The notes under the pieces are model-generated. The model worked only from the letters and a program-made list of their open reading frames with translations, had not been told where the DNA came from and did no database searches. Positions 46,620 through 57,021 of a DNA stretch of 64,000 bases are shown here, one piece after another. This DNA comes from Acetivibrio sp. MSJd-27 (lineage in GTDB: Bacteria > Bacillota > Clostridia > UMGS1840 > HGM11507): positions 53,306 through 117,305 of the forward strand of contig NZ_JAHLPV010000007.1 of the NCBI RefSeq assembly GCF_018918095.1. The letters run 5' to 3'. A program made the translations under genes and the position numbers. How positions within the stretch are numbered: position 1 is the stretch's first letter; each line of letters begins with the position of its first letter.

Positions 46620-46694
46620 TTGAGATTTCTGAAAATTTATATATAATTGAAGTATAATAAAATGTGAAGAAAAGGACAAAAAATGCTCAATTTT
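46620..46694 (+). promoter_or_regulatory. Promoter and shared box before the second propeller gene
   Basis: TTGAGA (46620-46625), 16-base spacer, TATAAT (46642-46647); another TATAAT at 46653-46658. The box GGACAAAAAATGCTCAATT (46674-46694) lies downstream of these, in the leader. Confidence 0.5.
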
Positions 46695-46761
46695 TGGAAG
46701 AGGAAGGTTTCTTCTCCGCACTTAAAATAAATCCGGAATCAAAAAAGGAGATGATGTGGTT

Positions 46762-49700
46762 ATGAAAAAACAGTTCCGTCGCGTGACAGCGGTGCTTTTG
46801 GCGGCACTCTGCACGGTGCCGGTATTTTGGACGAAAGGGATGGCAGACGACGTGGGAAAATTCAAATCCGAGAAGCTCAACAGCAAGAAATTTATGGAGG
46901 CTTACTCACTGGGAACCCCCATTGAGCAGGTGCAGACCAACCACTGCGTGACGGGTATGGAGGACGGATACAACATGCTGTATACGACCTCGGCCGGAAC
47001 GCCTGCGGTTTTTAACGTATTTAATATGGATACCAAAAAGCTGGAGAGGACCTTCAAGCTGACCGGCTGCAGCAGCGTCTGGACTCACGCGGTGGATCAG
47101 AACGGCAATGTCTATATGGCCTCTCAGGACAAAGCGTTTTTATTCCGCTATTCCCCGGAGACCAAGGAGTTGGAAAACCTGGGCTCTATCATGGGGCAGA
47201 CCGCCTGCTATGATTTGAACGTGGATGAGAAGGGGAATGTGTATGTTGGCGTTTTTCCTATGGGTACCGTGATCAAATACGATATTGAGACCAAGACTTT
47301 TTCCGCCTACGATCCGCCCAAAGCGGACAACAAATATATCCGCAGTCTGGGTTATTACAATGGAAGCCTGTATGCGGGAACCTTTGGCAACGGCGGGGAA
47401 TTGTACCGGATTGACGCCAAGACGGGAAAATCCGAAAAGGTGGAGATTCCCCAGAGGGAGGGTTACACCACTTTTTCGGATCTGTATGAGATGACTACGG
47501 TGGGCAAGTATCTGTTTATTTATGCTAACCGTGTAGAAGGTACCGATCCCGTTATGCTGATCTATGACTGTGAGAAAAAACAGTTTTGTGAAGATTACGC
47601 CCTCAAATCCATGGCCTATTTTGTTTCGCCGGAGTACAATGGAAAGACCTACTTCTCAGCCGGCGGCTATCTTCAGGAATTTGACCTGGAGACAGGGAAG
47701 CTCAATCAGACAGACATGAAATTCAATCTGAGTCAGAGAGGTTCCGGATGGATGGACTTGAAGGAGGAGGGTTACACGGGAAAGACGCTTGTGACCATCA
47801 CTTACAGCGGGGTGCCTTTCCTGTTCAACCTGGAAGCACGCAAGTTCCGCAATATGGACGAGGCGCAGCTGAGCGGCTCCGGCGTGCAGATACATAACAT
47901 TACCTCCAATACGGATTTCAATAAGATATTTATGAGCGGGTACGTGGCGGCCAAGGGTTCTGTCTACGACCCGGAAACCAACGCGCTGACTCCCTTCGCG
48001 CTGGGGCAGGCGGAGAACATGTGCGGCAATGAAAACTACATGTATTTCGGGGTTTATCCCGGCGGACACGTATACCGGATGGGGAATCCAAAGCAGGGCG
48101 AAGTTCCTGCCGCAAAGAAGGTTTTCACCATCGGAGAGGATCAGGACCGTCCTTATAATGTGATGACGGCGGATGGAAAGGTATTCTTCGGCACCATTCC
48201 CAATTACGGGAAGCTGGGCGGAGCGCTGACCATCTATGACGAGGCGACAAATACAAAGGAAGTGTACCGCAATGTGGTGAAAGATCACAGCATCGTCGGT
48301 CTGGCTTACAAGGACGGCAAGATATACGGTTCCACCTGTATCACTCCCGGTCTGGGGATTGACCCGGTCGCCAAGGAGGCAACCATGTTTGTGTTTGACG
48401 TGGAGAAAAAACAGGTGATCAAAGAATTTACGCCCAACTTCCCGAAGGATAAAGTGCCTTCCGGCAAAGTGCAGATCGGCGATCTGGAGCTTGGACCGGA
48501 CGGTCTTATCTGGGGCGCGGTGCGAAGCTATCTCTTCGCTTTGGATCCGGACACGCTGGAAATTAAGAAGGAAGTTCTCTTAAAGCCCTTCCAGTGGGGC
48601 AGCGGGCAGTACTGGAGGCCCATCTTCCTGCGGTTTGCATCCGACGGCACACTGTATGTGTCGGGCGAGGGCATTCATGTGGTTGACATTGATACGCTGG
48701 AATATATCAATTTAAAAGAGTACAGCGGGTTAAGCGGCGAGCTGCTGGCGCTGGACAAGGATGACAACGTGTACACCGCTGACGGCTCCCAGCTGATTAA
48801 AATTACCGCGGTCAAGGATCCGATTCCCGACGCGGAACGCCCGGCGGTGGACGAACTGCTGAAAAAGGCGGTGACCCTGAAAGTGGGAAGTTCCATGGCG
48901 GTTGCAAACGGCACGCCGAAACGGATCGACCCGGAAAACAGCAGTGTTGCCCCGGAGGTTGTGGACGGAAGAACGCTGGTTCCTGTACGGTTTATCTCCG
49001 AGAACATGGGTGGAACCGTTGGATGGGAGGAGGAAACCCAGACCGTCACCATTCAGATAGAGGGAAAGAACATCGCAATGAAAATCGGCAGCACGGAGAT
49101 GACGGTGGACGGAAAAGCCATTGCGCTGGATGTGCCGGCACAGACGATAGACGACAGGACAATGCTTCCTCTGCGGGCACTGTGTGAACAGGGGCTGGGC
49201 AGAGAAGTGTACTGGAATGACTCCGGTCTGATTGTCACGGGAAACGGTGTTTCCGGCATTGACGATAACTTGGCTGCAAACCTGAACCGCTATTTCAAAT
49301 CCTACATCGCATACGATTATAAAATGGAACAGGATCGCATCAAGCGGGAGGAGAAGGAAAAGGAAGAACAGAAGATTGCAAAATACCTGCTTCCCATACA
49401 GAACCCAAGCTTTGAGATGGGCGGTCTGGGCGACGAGGTACCCAAGTGGAAGAACATTTACGACGTGACCAAGGAAACCTGGTACGAGGTCACCGACCGC
49501 AAGGCGAACCAAGGCAAGCAGTCCCTGTATATCGAGGACAGCTCCGAGAGCATCGGTATGGCGCTGGAAAGCTATCCGGTGGAGGTGACGCCCGGCAAGA
49601 AGTTCACCGCGAAAACCGATTTGTTTATCGCCGAGGGAAGAACCAGCTTCCTGGTCAAATTCTATGATTCCAGAATGAATGTGATTTACGAGGAACCGGT

Positions 49701-49866
49701 TCATGTGCAGAGCGGCGTGGGCAGCTGGCAGGAGATTGAAATTACTACCAAGGTGCCGGATAACGCGATTATCGCAAGGGTTCTGTGCAGCTGTTCCAAC
49801 CTGTGGACGACCAAGGCTTACTATGACAATATCCGCGTTTACCAGTATGATAACGAGCTGAAATAA
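46762..49866 (+). CDS. Secreted beta-propeller protein with copper-amine-oxidase-N-like and binding domains (paralogue of 5211-8327)
   Basis: 1034 residues from the ATG at 46762; a GTG two codons earlier is also possible since AAGGAG lies at 46745-46750. A signal peptide (VLLAALCTVPVFWTKGMAD) is followed by propeller repeats to about 690, a copper amine oxidase N-like domain at about 703-828 (GRTLVPVRFISENMGGTVGW, DRTMLPLRALCEQGLG), and a CBM4/9-like jelly roll from about 877 (IQNPSFEMGG, ending KAYYDNIRVY). It aligns with the 5211-8327 product from end to end, including the pair EKLN(N/S) near the mature start. No catalytic residues can be named. Its position in the glycan locus suggests extracellular glycan binding or sensing. 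Confidence 0.85.
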   Translation: MKKQFRRVTAVLLAALCTVPVFWTKGMADDVGKFKSEKLNSKKFMEAYSLGTPIEQVQTNHCVTGMEDGYNMLYTTSAGTPAVFNVFNMDTKKLERTFKLTGCSSVWTHAVDQNGNVYMASQDKAFLFRYSPETKELENLGSIMGQTACYDLNVDEKGNVYVGVFPMGTVIKYDIETKTFSAYDPPKADNKYIRSLGYYNGSLYAGTFGNGGELYRIDAKTGKSEKVEIPQREGYTTFSDLYEMTTVGKYLFIYANRVEGTDPVMLIYDCEKKQFCEDYALKSMAYFVSPEYNGKTYFSAGGYLQEFDLETGKLNQTDMKFNLSQRGSGWMDLKEEGYTGKTLVTITYSGVPFLFNLEARKFRNMDEAQLSGSGVQIHNITSNTDFNKIFMSGYVAAKGSVYDPETNALTPFALGQAENMCGNENYMYFGVYPGGHVYRMGNPKQGEVPAAKKVFTIGEDQDRPYNVMTADGKVFFGTIPNYGKLGGALTIYDEATNTKEVYRNVVKDHSIVGLAYKDGKIYGSTCITPGLGIDPVAKEATMFVFDVEKKQVIKEFTPNFPKDKVPSGKVQIGDLELGPDGLIWGAVRSYLFALDPDTLEIKKEVLLKPFQWGSGQYWRPIFLRFASDGTLYVSGEGIHVVDIDTLEYINLKEYSGLSGELLALDKDDNVYTADGSQLIKITAVKDPIPDAERPAVDELLKKAVTLKVGSSMAVANGTPKRIDPENSSVAPEVVDGRTLVPVRFISENMGGTVGWEEETQTVTIQIEGKNIAMKIGSTEMTVDGKAIALDVPAQTIDDRTMLPLRALCEQGLGREVYWNDSGLIVTGNGVSGIDDNLAANLNRYFKSYIAYDYKMEQDRIKREEKEKEEQKIAKYLLPIQNPSFEMGGLGDEVPKWKNIYDVTKETWYEVTDRKANQGKQSLYIEDSSESIGMALESYPVEVTPGKKFTAKTDLFIAEGRTSFLVKFYDSRMNVIYEEPVHVQSGVGSWQEIEITTKVPDNAIIARVLCSCSNLWTTKAYYDNIRVYQYDNELK

Positions 49867-49916
49867 AGCACAGAGAACAAAGTACAAGACGGCACATTGT
49901 GTTATGTACGAAAAGG

Positions 49917-50090
49917 CAGGCGAACGCAGTTCGCCCCTACGGCGGGAGGGGATGGAAGCCCCTCCCCTACGATGAGAATACTGGAAAATCCAGTGTAGGG
50001 CAGGGGCTTGCTCCTGCCGCACGGGGCGCAGAGAAGAAGGAACAGAGAACAATGCGCTGTGCTGTCCGGGCGGATGATATCCGCCCCTAC
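49917..50090. repeat. Four REP-like palindromes before the third AraC gene
   Basis: CAGGCGAAC/GTTCGCCC-CTAC (49917-49940); CGGGAGGGG/CCCCTCCC-CTAC (49943-49970); reversed GTAGGGCAGGGGC/GCTCCTGCC (49995-50018); CGGGCGGAT/ATCCGCCC-CTAC (50067-50090). Confidence 0.88.
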
Positions 50091-50112
50091 AAAATGCAAA
50101 GGAGGCGGAAGA

Positions 50113-50988
50113 ATGGACATTCAAAAAGAGGAATTATTGAACCCCAATCCACTGTTCCCGTTTCGTATGGGCTTCTGGGGAGAAGGGCAGGTGGAGGACC
50201 GGATATACTCTCCGCCGCATTTTCACGAGCATGTGGAGATGATTTTCTGTATGAAAGGTTCCTTCATGGTGACGGTGGATGACAAGACCGAGATTATCCA
50301 TGAAAACGAGCTGATCTGCATCGGAGGGAACTCGGTTCATTCCACCTTTTCCAAGGATAAGGGAAGCCTGATTTTCGTCATGTTTTTTGCGCCCCAGTTC
50401 ATTGAGGTTCCTTTCAACAGCACGGTGGAGCGCAAATACATAAGCTCCTTTCTGGATATGTTCACCATAGAACAGGGGTACAAGGTGATCGGGGACCGTC
50501 ACGGGGACGGAATGCTCCGAAGCTATATTGAAAATATCCACCGGGAGTACCTGGAAAACAAGACGGGGAATGAGCTCTCCATCAAGGGCTGGTTTTACCA
50601 GATTATCACTTATCTCCTGCGGGAGGAGGAAGTGGAATACGAGGACAGCCCGGAGGATATTTCAGGCAAGAAGCATATCGAGAAGGCCATCAGCTTCATT
50701 GACAAGCATTACAACGAGGAGCTGAGCGTAGAGCAGATGGCGCAGATGTGCAATTTGAGTTATCATTATTTTTCCAAGGTATTCAAGAAGGTGATGGGTC
50801 AGAACTTTAAACAGTACATTGATTCCGTCCGGGTTTCCGAAGCGGAAAAGCTGATGATCACCAAGGATTTGAGTATCAATGAGGTTGCATACAAAGTTGG
50901 GTTTTTCGACCAGGGATCCTTTTACCGGCTTTATAAAAGGGTGCGGGGATTTACCCCAACGGATTTTAAAAAGAAATTGAAATATTAG
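50113..50988 (+). CDS. AraC-family transcriptional regulator
   Basis: 291 residues from the ATG at 50113, directly behind AAGGAGGCGGAAG; open frame before it is repeat DNA. The cupin part has the usual histidines (PPHFHEHVEMIFCMKGSF) and the C-terminus the AraC helix-turn-helix pair (MAQMCNLSYHYFSKVFKKVM, INEVAYKVGFFDQGSFYRLY). It resembles the 15803 regulator in length and plan. It lies 10 bp before the 2003-residue surface protein and is probably cotranscribed with it, so it may control this plus-strand group. Confidence 0.92.
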   Translation: MDIQKEELLNPNPLFPFRMGFWGEGQVEDRIYSPPHFHEHVEMIFCMKGSFMVTVDDKTEIIHENELICIGGNSVHSTFSKDKGSLIFVMFFAPQFIEVPFNSTVERKYISSFLDMFTIEQGYKVIGDRHGDGMLRSYIENIHREYLENKTGNELSIKGWFYQIITYLLREEEVEYEDSPEDISGKKHIEKAISFIDKHYNEELSVEQMAQMCNLSYHYFSKVFKKVMGQNFKQYIDSVRVSEAEKLMITKDLSINEVAYKVGFFDQGSFYRLYKRVRGFTPTDFKKKLKY

Positions 50989-50998
50989 GAGGAGTGTT

Positions 50999-53900
50999 AT
51001 GCTGAAAAAAATCTTAGGGATAGCCACAGCGGTATCGATTACGGCTGCTTCCTTCGGCGGGGTACCGGTTCTTCCCGCCGCCGCTTCCGTGGTGACCAAT
51101 GATATCCCATTGAGCAATGCCGGATTTGAGGAGATGCCTCTTTCTGTACCGGGCTGGAACTTCCATGCCATGACCAACGACGGCACATGGAAAGAGGAGC
51201 CCATGAACAGCGTAGATTTATATGCAAATATTACCAACCAGACAAACGGAACCGCGGGAAACAACCGTGCGCTGCGTTTTACATCCACCAATTCTTCCAA
51301 GAGCACTTGGTTTACGGCTTATTCCGATCCCATCGCTATTCCGGAGGAGGCAAAGGGAAAGGATTTGAACCTGAAATTCGACTACTTGGCAAACGCGGGG
51401 ACGCGGGTTTACCACTCTCTGGCTTTCTGCAGCACCGGTAAGGACGGTATTGCAGGCAATGAGGACGACTATGTGTTAAAAAGCAGCAGCCTGAACGCGG
51501 CCACCGGCGAGCGGACAGGCGGAAGCTGGAAAAAATATTTAAAGACAGACCTGGACCGGATTGACGGGCTGACCAATTCAGGCGGATGCTATTTCGGCTG
51601 GGACAGCAGCGATCCGATCGCTTCCTTGGACGGTTTCCAGGAAAACAGCTGGGCGTCTGTTGACCGAACCTTTCAGTATGCGGAAAGGGTGGATCCTTAC
51701 GATGCCTCCCAGACGGTGGCACCCGACTATGTCCGGGTGGTGTTCTTCACAGACCGGAACACGGTGCACCGCGGCGTGTACAATGCGGTTTATGACAATG
51801 TGAAGGTAGCCTATGACGGCGGCGAGCTGTCCGTCACCAACGGGGATTTTGAAGCGGACTTTGACATTCCCGGCTGGAGCAAGGTCACTGGCACCGACGG
51901 TGTGGTGGACTATCCGGCGGATCCGGCGGTTACCTATAGTGTGTCCGACCATGTGGATACCACAGATTTCACAAAACCCGGCTCCTTCGCGGCGCCGGAA
52001 GGAAAATTCATGATGCGCACCTTCACCAACGTGGGGACGGCCGGCGATTACTTCTGGTCGGATCCGGTGAATGTGACGGCGGGCAGGGATTATAAACTTC
52101 AATTTCAATTTTACAGCACTTACCGGCTGTCCTACGGCTTCCGCTTCTTCAACGGGGCAGGTCAGGTTTACGACGTGAAAACCAAGTCTTTCGTGGACGC
52201 TACCAAGGCGAACTTGATTGACGGATCCGGCGCCGGACAGGTTTATCCCGGCACGCAGGAACGCAATCTGTACCACTTTGAACTGGGCGACGCGTCCATG
52301 AAAAACCAGTGGGCCGTCTGCGAGGATGATTTCACTGCTCCGGCGGGGGCGGTCACCGCGCGGGTGTTCCTCTACGCGCCCGAAATTTTCAAACAGACTT
52401 TGATGTACGATAACATAAAAATCACGGAGAGCTATGAGGGCGCCGAAGGCGGCGGAGATGAACCGGCGGATTTGACCGTCCGCAACAGCGGATTTGAGGA
52501 AATGCCTCTTTCCGTACCGGGCTGGAACTTTGAAGCCTTCACCAACGACGGCGCTTGGAAGGAAGAGCCGCTGAACAACACCGACTTATACGCAAACATC
52601 ACCAATCAGACCCAAACGGAAACCGGGCGCGCACTGCGCTTTGCTTCCACCAACAATTCCAAGAGTACCTGGCTGACTGCTTACACCGATCCGATCGTCA
52701 TTCCTGAGGAGGCGAAGGGCAAGGATCTGAATCTGCAGTTTGACTATATGGCAAACGCGGGAACAAGGGTTTACCATTCTCTGGCATTCTGCAGCAAGGG
52801 ACCGGATAATCAGGTCGGCACTGCGGACGATATCATTTTAAAGGGCAGCAGCTATAATGCTTCCACCGGCGAACGGACCGGCGGAAGCTGGAAATACTAT
52901 CTGAAAGCACCTCTGGACAGAGTGGACGGTCTGGTCAGCTCCGGCGGCTGCTACTATGGCTGGAATGACCCCAATGCGATCGCTTCCATGGACGGCTTTG
53001 TCACCAACGAATGGAGCAAGGTGAACCGTCTCTTCAAATACACCGAGCGTACACTGGGCACGACCTATGGACCCGACTATGTGCGGGTGGTATTCTTCAC
53101 CGACAGAAACCCGATCCATCAGGGTGTGTACAACGCGATTTATGACAATGTGAAGATCACCTATGATACCGATAAAGAGATCACAGTTCCCAACGGAGAT
53201 TTTGAAGCGGACTTTGATATCCCCGGCTGGAGCAAGGTGACCGATAAGGATGGCAATGCGGTTGACTTCCCGGCAGACCCGACGGTCACCTACAGCCTGT
53301 CCGATCATGTGGATCTGACCGACTTTTCCAAGCCCGGCTCTTTTGCGGCGCCGGAGGGCAAATTCATGCTGCGGACCTTGAACAATCCCAGTCCCAGAGA
53401 CAAGGGGGACTACTTCTGGTCCGATCCCATCAATGTGACGGCGGGAAAAGAGTATGACCTGAACTTCAAATATTTTACCTCCTACCGCATGTCCTATGGT
53501 TTCCGCTTCTTCAACGAGGCCGGACAGGTGTACGATGTGAAAACCAGTTCCTTTGTGGACGCCACCAAAGCCAACTTAATCGACGGTTCCGGCGTCAGCC
53601 AGGTCTATCCGCCGAAAAATGCGCAGAACCTGTATGTGGTGGAATTCGGCGACGCTTCCATGAAGGGGAGATGGGTGGATTTCTCCGACAGCTTCACCGC
53701 GCCGGAGGGTGCGGCAACCGCCAGAGTATTTCTGTTCTCCCCGGCGGGATCGGTACAGACCTGTATGTATGACGACGTAAGAGTATCCCACAAGGGGACC
53801 ACACCCGTCACCAAATATGCGGTCAAATCAGGCGCCATGACAAACGGAAGTGTGACCTCCGATGTCAGCATGGCTGCAAAAGACGTAACCGTTACCCTGA

Positions 53901-56900
53901 CGGTGACACCGGCTTCCAAATACCGTTTAAGCGCTCTGACCGTCACAGGGGACAGCGGCGCACCGGTTTCCCTGAACGAGGCGGTCAGCTCTGAACAGCT
54001 CACCTACACCTTCTCCATGCCGGAGGAGGCAGTGACAGTGAACGCGGAATTTGAAAAAATTCCGGTGATCGACGAGCGGCCGGAAAACGAGGGCGAAAAG
54101 ATCTATCTGAACGTGCCTAACCCCAAATTTGAGCGGGGCAACACCGGAAAAAATCAGACGATTCCCGGATGGAATCCCATCGGGACAATGAAACTGAGCG
54201 ACAGCGATCTCTACTATGAAATGAAAGAGGGAGCCGCCCAGGACGGCAGCCGGGCGCTGCACCTGTACGATGCCTTAACCGGCAACGTAACCGGAAACGG
54301 CATCCAGCTGATCTCGGATTCTTTCCCCGTGCCGGCAGGCAACGAGCAATATAAAATCGAGTACACGCTGGAATTTGACTATAAGTCTTCCAACTACGGC
54401 GGATGGGGTCTGAACTTCTACAACAAGGATGGCCAGGTCTGGAACGGATCCGGATGGAAAACCATCACCGACGCGTACAGCGAATATATCGCGGCGGATA
54501 CTGCAACCTACAAGAGCTGGGGTTACCCCGTTCCGTATATCCAAAACCAGTGGGAACACTTTTCCACAACACTGCTTGCCCCGGCAGGCACCACTGAAAT
54601 CAAGGTTGTCATGTTAAGTTCTCCGAACTATGCCAACGACTACTATGTGGAGGACGTGCGGGTTTGGTATGCGGAGGACACCACGCCGGCGGGAGAGGTC
54701 ACCGAACTGCAGGTTCAGGAAAAGAACAGCTCCGTTCTCCTGAAATGGAAGGATCCCACCGACAAGGATTTTGAAAACATTCAGCTGGAGGTCTGGGCGG
54801 ATGATTTGGTCGGCGAATATAAAGTCGCCTCCGGCGTCTGCCAGCATAGCGTCACAGGCTTGACAAACGGCGTCCAGTATACCTTTATTCTGAAAACGGT
54901 AGATTCCAGAAATAACGTTTCGACAGGCGTCAGAGTCACTGGAACTCCCAACGCCGGCGCTGTCAATCATCCGCCGGTCTACACGGGTGACACGGGCGAC
55001 AGGGAAATCTGGGCGGATGAAAAAATCTATCTGAACCTGGGCAGCCTGTTTACCGACGCCGATTCGGACGATATGACTTTCCGCGCAAATGTGGGAACCA
55101 TCTCCTCCGAAAATGAATTCAGCTTTGCGCCGGACGGAATGAACAGCCAGAAGATTTCCATCTTCGCTTCCGACGGACAGGATGAGACCGAGGTGAGCTT
55201 CAACGTCACGGTGAAAGCGGTTCCCGACGAGACGCCGGAGGGAACACCTCTGATGCGGTATCTGAATGTGCCCAACCCGAAATTTGAGCGCGGCACTCCG
55301 GTGAAAAACCACGAGTTCCCGGGCTGGAACCCGATGGGCAAGATGAATCTGAGCGACACCCATTACTATGAACTCAACGCGTCGGCAGGAAAAGACGGAG
55401 CCTCTCAGGGGCTGGTTCTGAACGATACGCTGAATGTAAACGCTTTGGGTTATGGCTTACAGGTTGCCTCCGCTCCCTTCGCGGCTGCGGAGAAAAACAA
55501 GGACGAAGCGGTGGAATACACCTTCTCCTTCGACTATAACACCACCCGCGCCGCATCCTACTTTGTGAATTTCTATGATAAAGACGGTAAGGTGTGGAAC
55601 GGCAACCAATGGACAGCAGTGGAAAACACCGACTGGGAGCACACCAACGGTATCTTTAACTATAACGATCTGGACAATACACTGAAAGGCAAATGGAACA
55701 GCTTCAGCACCAAAGTGACCGCTCCGGCGGGAACGGTTCTTGTGAAGGTTGGTTTCATGAGCTCTCCTTACTGGACATTTACAGCACAGATAGACAATGT
55801 AAAAATGGGATACTCCACCAACGCTTCTCCGGTGATCGCAAACCCGATTGCCGACAAGAACATCAAGATCGGCGAGACCGTTACGGTGGATATTGCAAAC
55901 GTGTTTACCGATCCGGACGGGGACGCAATGACTTACAAGGCCGGCAAGGGATCCTTAAACGGCACCGTGCTGACTTACCGTCCCAAAACATTGGGCACGG
56001 AGACGGTTGAGGTGACGGCAACCGACGTAAATGGAAATGCGTCCGCCGCCTCCTTCAAGGTGACGGCAGGGAAAAACGAAAACCTGCTCCTGCCCGACGG
56101 GGACATTTTGAAAATCAAGACAGGTTCCTATACGGCGGATCTGATTGTCAGCAATCCGGGCTTTGAGGCGGACGGAGGATGGAACGGCGTCACCGACAAA
56201 AACGGAAACGCAATCTCCTCCAACAATGACACCGACTGCAGTTTTGCCATCGCGGCGGACGCGGGCGCACAGGCAGGCGCAAAGGTGCTGCAGATCAAAA
56301 AGACCAACAAGGAAAAGGAAGTGTACGTCTGGAGCGACGCGGTTGAGGTATCGGCAAACATGCCTCTTGACTTGAGCTTCCAGTTCCGCACGGCAAACAG
56401 TTTGGGCTACGCGGTGAAATTTTTCGACGCGGACGGAAAACTGTATGACACCCAGAGCAAAAAATATGTGGACAGCACCAAGCTGAATCTGTTAAGCGGA
56501 AACAGCTTCCAGAGTTTTTCCGGCAACGATGCAAGCCTGAATAAATGGATTCTGAAAAAGGAAACATTCACGGTGCCGGAGGGCGCGGTCACCGCACGGG
56601 TGATGTTCTTTGTACCCCGCGGCCAGGCTGCAGAGTTCTCTGTGGACAGCGTCGGACTGAAGGGTACAACCAAGGAACCTCTGGTATTCGGCCGGTTCGC
56701 GGCCTACAAGGGCGCAGAGAAACTTTCCGGACTATCCCAGGCAAAGGCTGGAGACACGGTCACCTTAAAGACAACGCTGAAGAATGTGTCCGACGATATC
56801 CTGACGGCGACAGTCGTCGTTGTGAAATACGGGGAAAACGGCGGCGTGGAGGACGTGAAGACTAACGTTCTGGTTGTTCCGGTCACCGGCGGCTATGAGC

Positions 56901-57010
56901 TTTCCATTGACTACACCCTGGAAAACAACAAGGGTTCCATCGCCGTTATGCTGTGGGATTCCTTAAGCGGAATGAACGCTTTCGGCCGTCCAACGGTCAT
57001 TGAACAGTGA
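50999..57010 (+). CDS. Giant secreted protein of repeated carbohydrate-binding-like and Ig-like modules
   Basis: 2003 residues, signal peptide ending near PAAAS, no recognisable catalytic domain. In order: a tandem duplication of about 456 residues (period 1368 bp, first copy from about 41, second from about 497), each unit made of two CBM4/9-like jelly rolls (GFEEMPLSVPGWNF; NGDFEADFDIPGWSKVT); a bacterial InlB-like repeat (about 940-1020); a jelly roll starting VPNPKFERGNTG (about 1035-1220); an Fn3 domain (about 1225-1320); an Ig-like unit with FTDADSDDMTF; a jelly roll starting VPNPKFERGTP; another Ig-like unit with FTDPDGDAMTY; a last jelly roll (SNPGFEADGGW); and a terminal sandwich. 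It is probably a multivalent glycan binder held at the surface. Confidence 0.85.
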   Translation: MLKKILGIATAVSITAASFGGVPVLPAAASVVTNDIPLSNAGFEEMPLSVPGWNFHAMTNDGTWKEEPMNSVDLYANITNQTNGTAGNNRALRFTSTNSSKSTWFTAYSDPIAIPEEAKGKDLNLKFDYLANAGTRVYHSLAFCSTGKDGIAGNEDDYVLKSSSLNAATGERTGGSWKKYLKTDLDRIDGLTNSGGCYFGWDSSDPIASLDGFQENSWASVDRTFQYAERVDPYDASQTVAPDYVRVVFFTDRNTVHRGVYNAVYDNVKVAYDGGELSVTNGDFEADFDIPGWSKVTGTDGVVDYPADPAVTYSVSDHVDTTDFTKPGSFAAPEGKFMMRTFTNVGTAGDYFWSDPVNVTAGRDYKLQFQFYSTYRLSYGFRFFNGAGQVYDVKTKSFVDATKANLIDGSGAGQVYPGTQERNLYHFELGDASMKNQWAVCEDDFTAPAGAVTARVFLYAPEIFKQTLMYDNIKITESYEGAEGGGDEPADLTVRNSGFEEMPLSVPGWNFEAFTNDGAWKEEPLNNTDLYANITNQTQTETGRALRFASTNNSKSTWLTAYTDPIVIPEEAKGKDLNLQFDYMANAGTRVYHSLAFCSKGPDNQVGTADDIILKGSSYNASTGERTGGSWKYYLKAPLDRVDGLVSSGGCYYGWNDPNAIASMDGFVTNEWSKVNRLFKYTERTLGTTYGPDYVRVVFFTDRNPIHQGVYNAIYDNVKITYDTDKEITVPNGDFEADFDIPGWSKVTDKDGNAVDFPADPTVTYSLSDHVDLTDFSKPGSFAAPEGKFMLRTLNNPSPRDKGDYFWSDPINVTAGKEYDLNFKYFTSYRMSYGFRFFNEAGQVYDVKTSSFVDATKANLIDGSGVSQVYPPKNAQNLYVVEFGDASMKGRWVDFSDSFTAPEGAATARVFLFSPAGSVQTCMYDDVRVSHKGTTPVTKYAVKSGAMTNGSVTSDVSMAAKDVTVTLTVTPASKYRLSALTVTGDSGAPVSLNEAVSSEQLTYTFSMPEEAVTVNAEFEKIPVIDERPENEGEKIYLNVPNPKFERGNTGKNQTIPGWNPIGTMKLSDSDLYYEMKEGAAQDGSRALHLYDALTGNVTGNGIQLISDSFPVPAGNEQYKIEYTLEFDYKSSNYGGWGLNFYNKDGQVWNGSGWKTITDAYSEYIAADTATYKSWGYPVPYIQNQWEHFSTTLLAPAGTTEIKVVMLSSPNYANDYYVEDVRVWYAEDTTPAGEVTELQVQEKNSSVLLKWKDPTDKDFENIQLEVWADDLVGEYKVASGVCQHSVTGLTNGVQYTFILKTVDSRNNVSTGVRVTGTPNAGAVNHPPVYTGDTGDREIWADEKIYLNLGSLFTDADSDDMTFRANVGTISSENEFSFAPDGMNSQKISIFASDGQDETEVSFNVTVKAVPDETPEGTPLMRYLNVPNPKFERGTPVKNHEFPGWNPMGKMNLSDTHYYELNASAGKDGASQGLVLNDTLNVNALGYGLQVASAPFAAAEKNKDEAVEYTFSFDYNTTRAASYFVNFYDKDGKVWNGNQWTAVENTDWEHTNGIFNYNDLDNTLKGKWNSFSTKVTAPAGTVLVKVGFMSSPYWTFTAQIDNVKMGYSTNASPVIANPIADKNIKIGETVTVDIANVFTDPDGDAMTYKAGKGSLNGTVLTYRPKTLGTETVEVTATDVNGNASAASFKVTAGKNENLLLPDGDILKIKTGSYTADLIVSNPGFEADGGWNGVTDKNGNAISSNNDTDCSFAIAADAGAQAGAKVLQIKKTNKEKEVYVWSDAVEVSANMPLDLSFQFRTANSLGYAVKFFDADGKLYDTQSKKYVDSTKLNLLSGNSFQSFSGNDASLNKWILKKETFTVPEGAVTARVMFFVPRGQAAEFSVDSVGLKGTTKEPLVFGRFAAYKGAEKLSGLSQAKAGDTVTLKTTLKNVSDDILTATVVVVKYGENGGVEDVKTNVLVVPVTGGYELSIDYTLENNKGSIAVMLWDSLSGMNAFGRPTVIEQ

Positions 57011-57021
57011 GGAGGGAAATG

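Noticed and set aside
49899..50282. Open frame across the REP cluster before the third AraC gene
   Set aside because: The translation is mostly repeat DNA and overlaps the real regulator in another frame.
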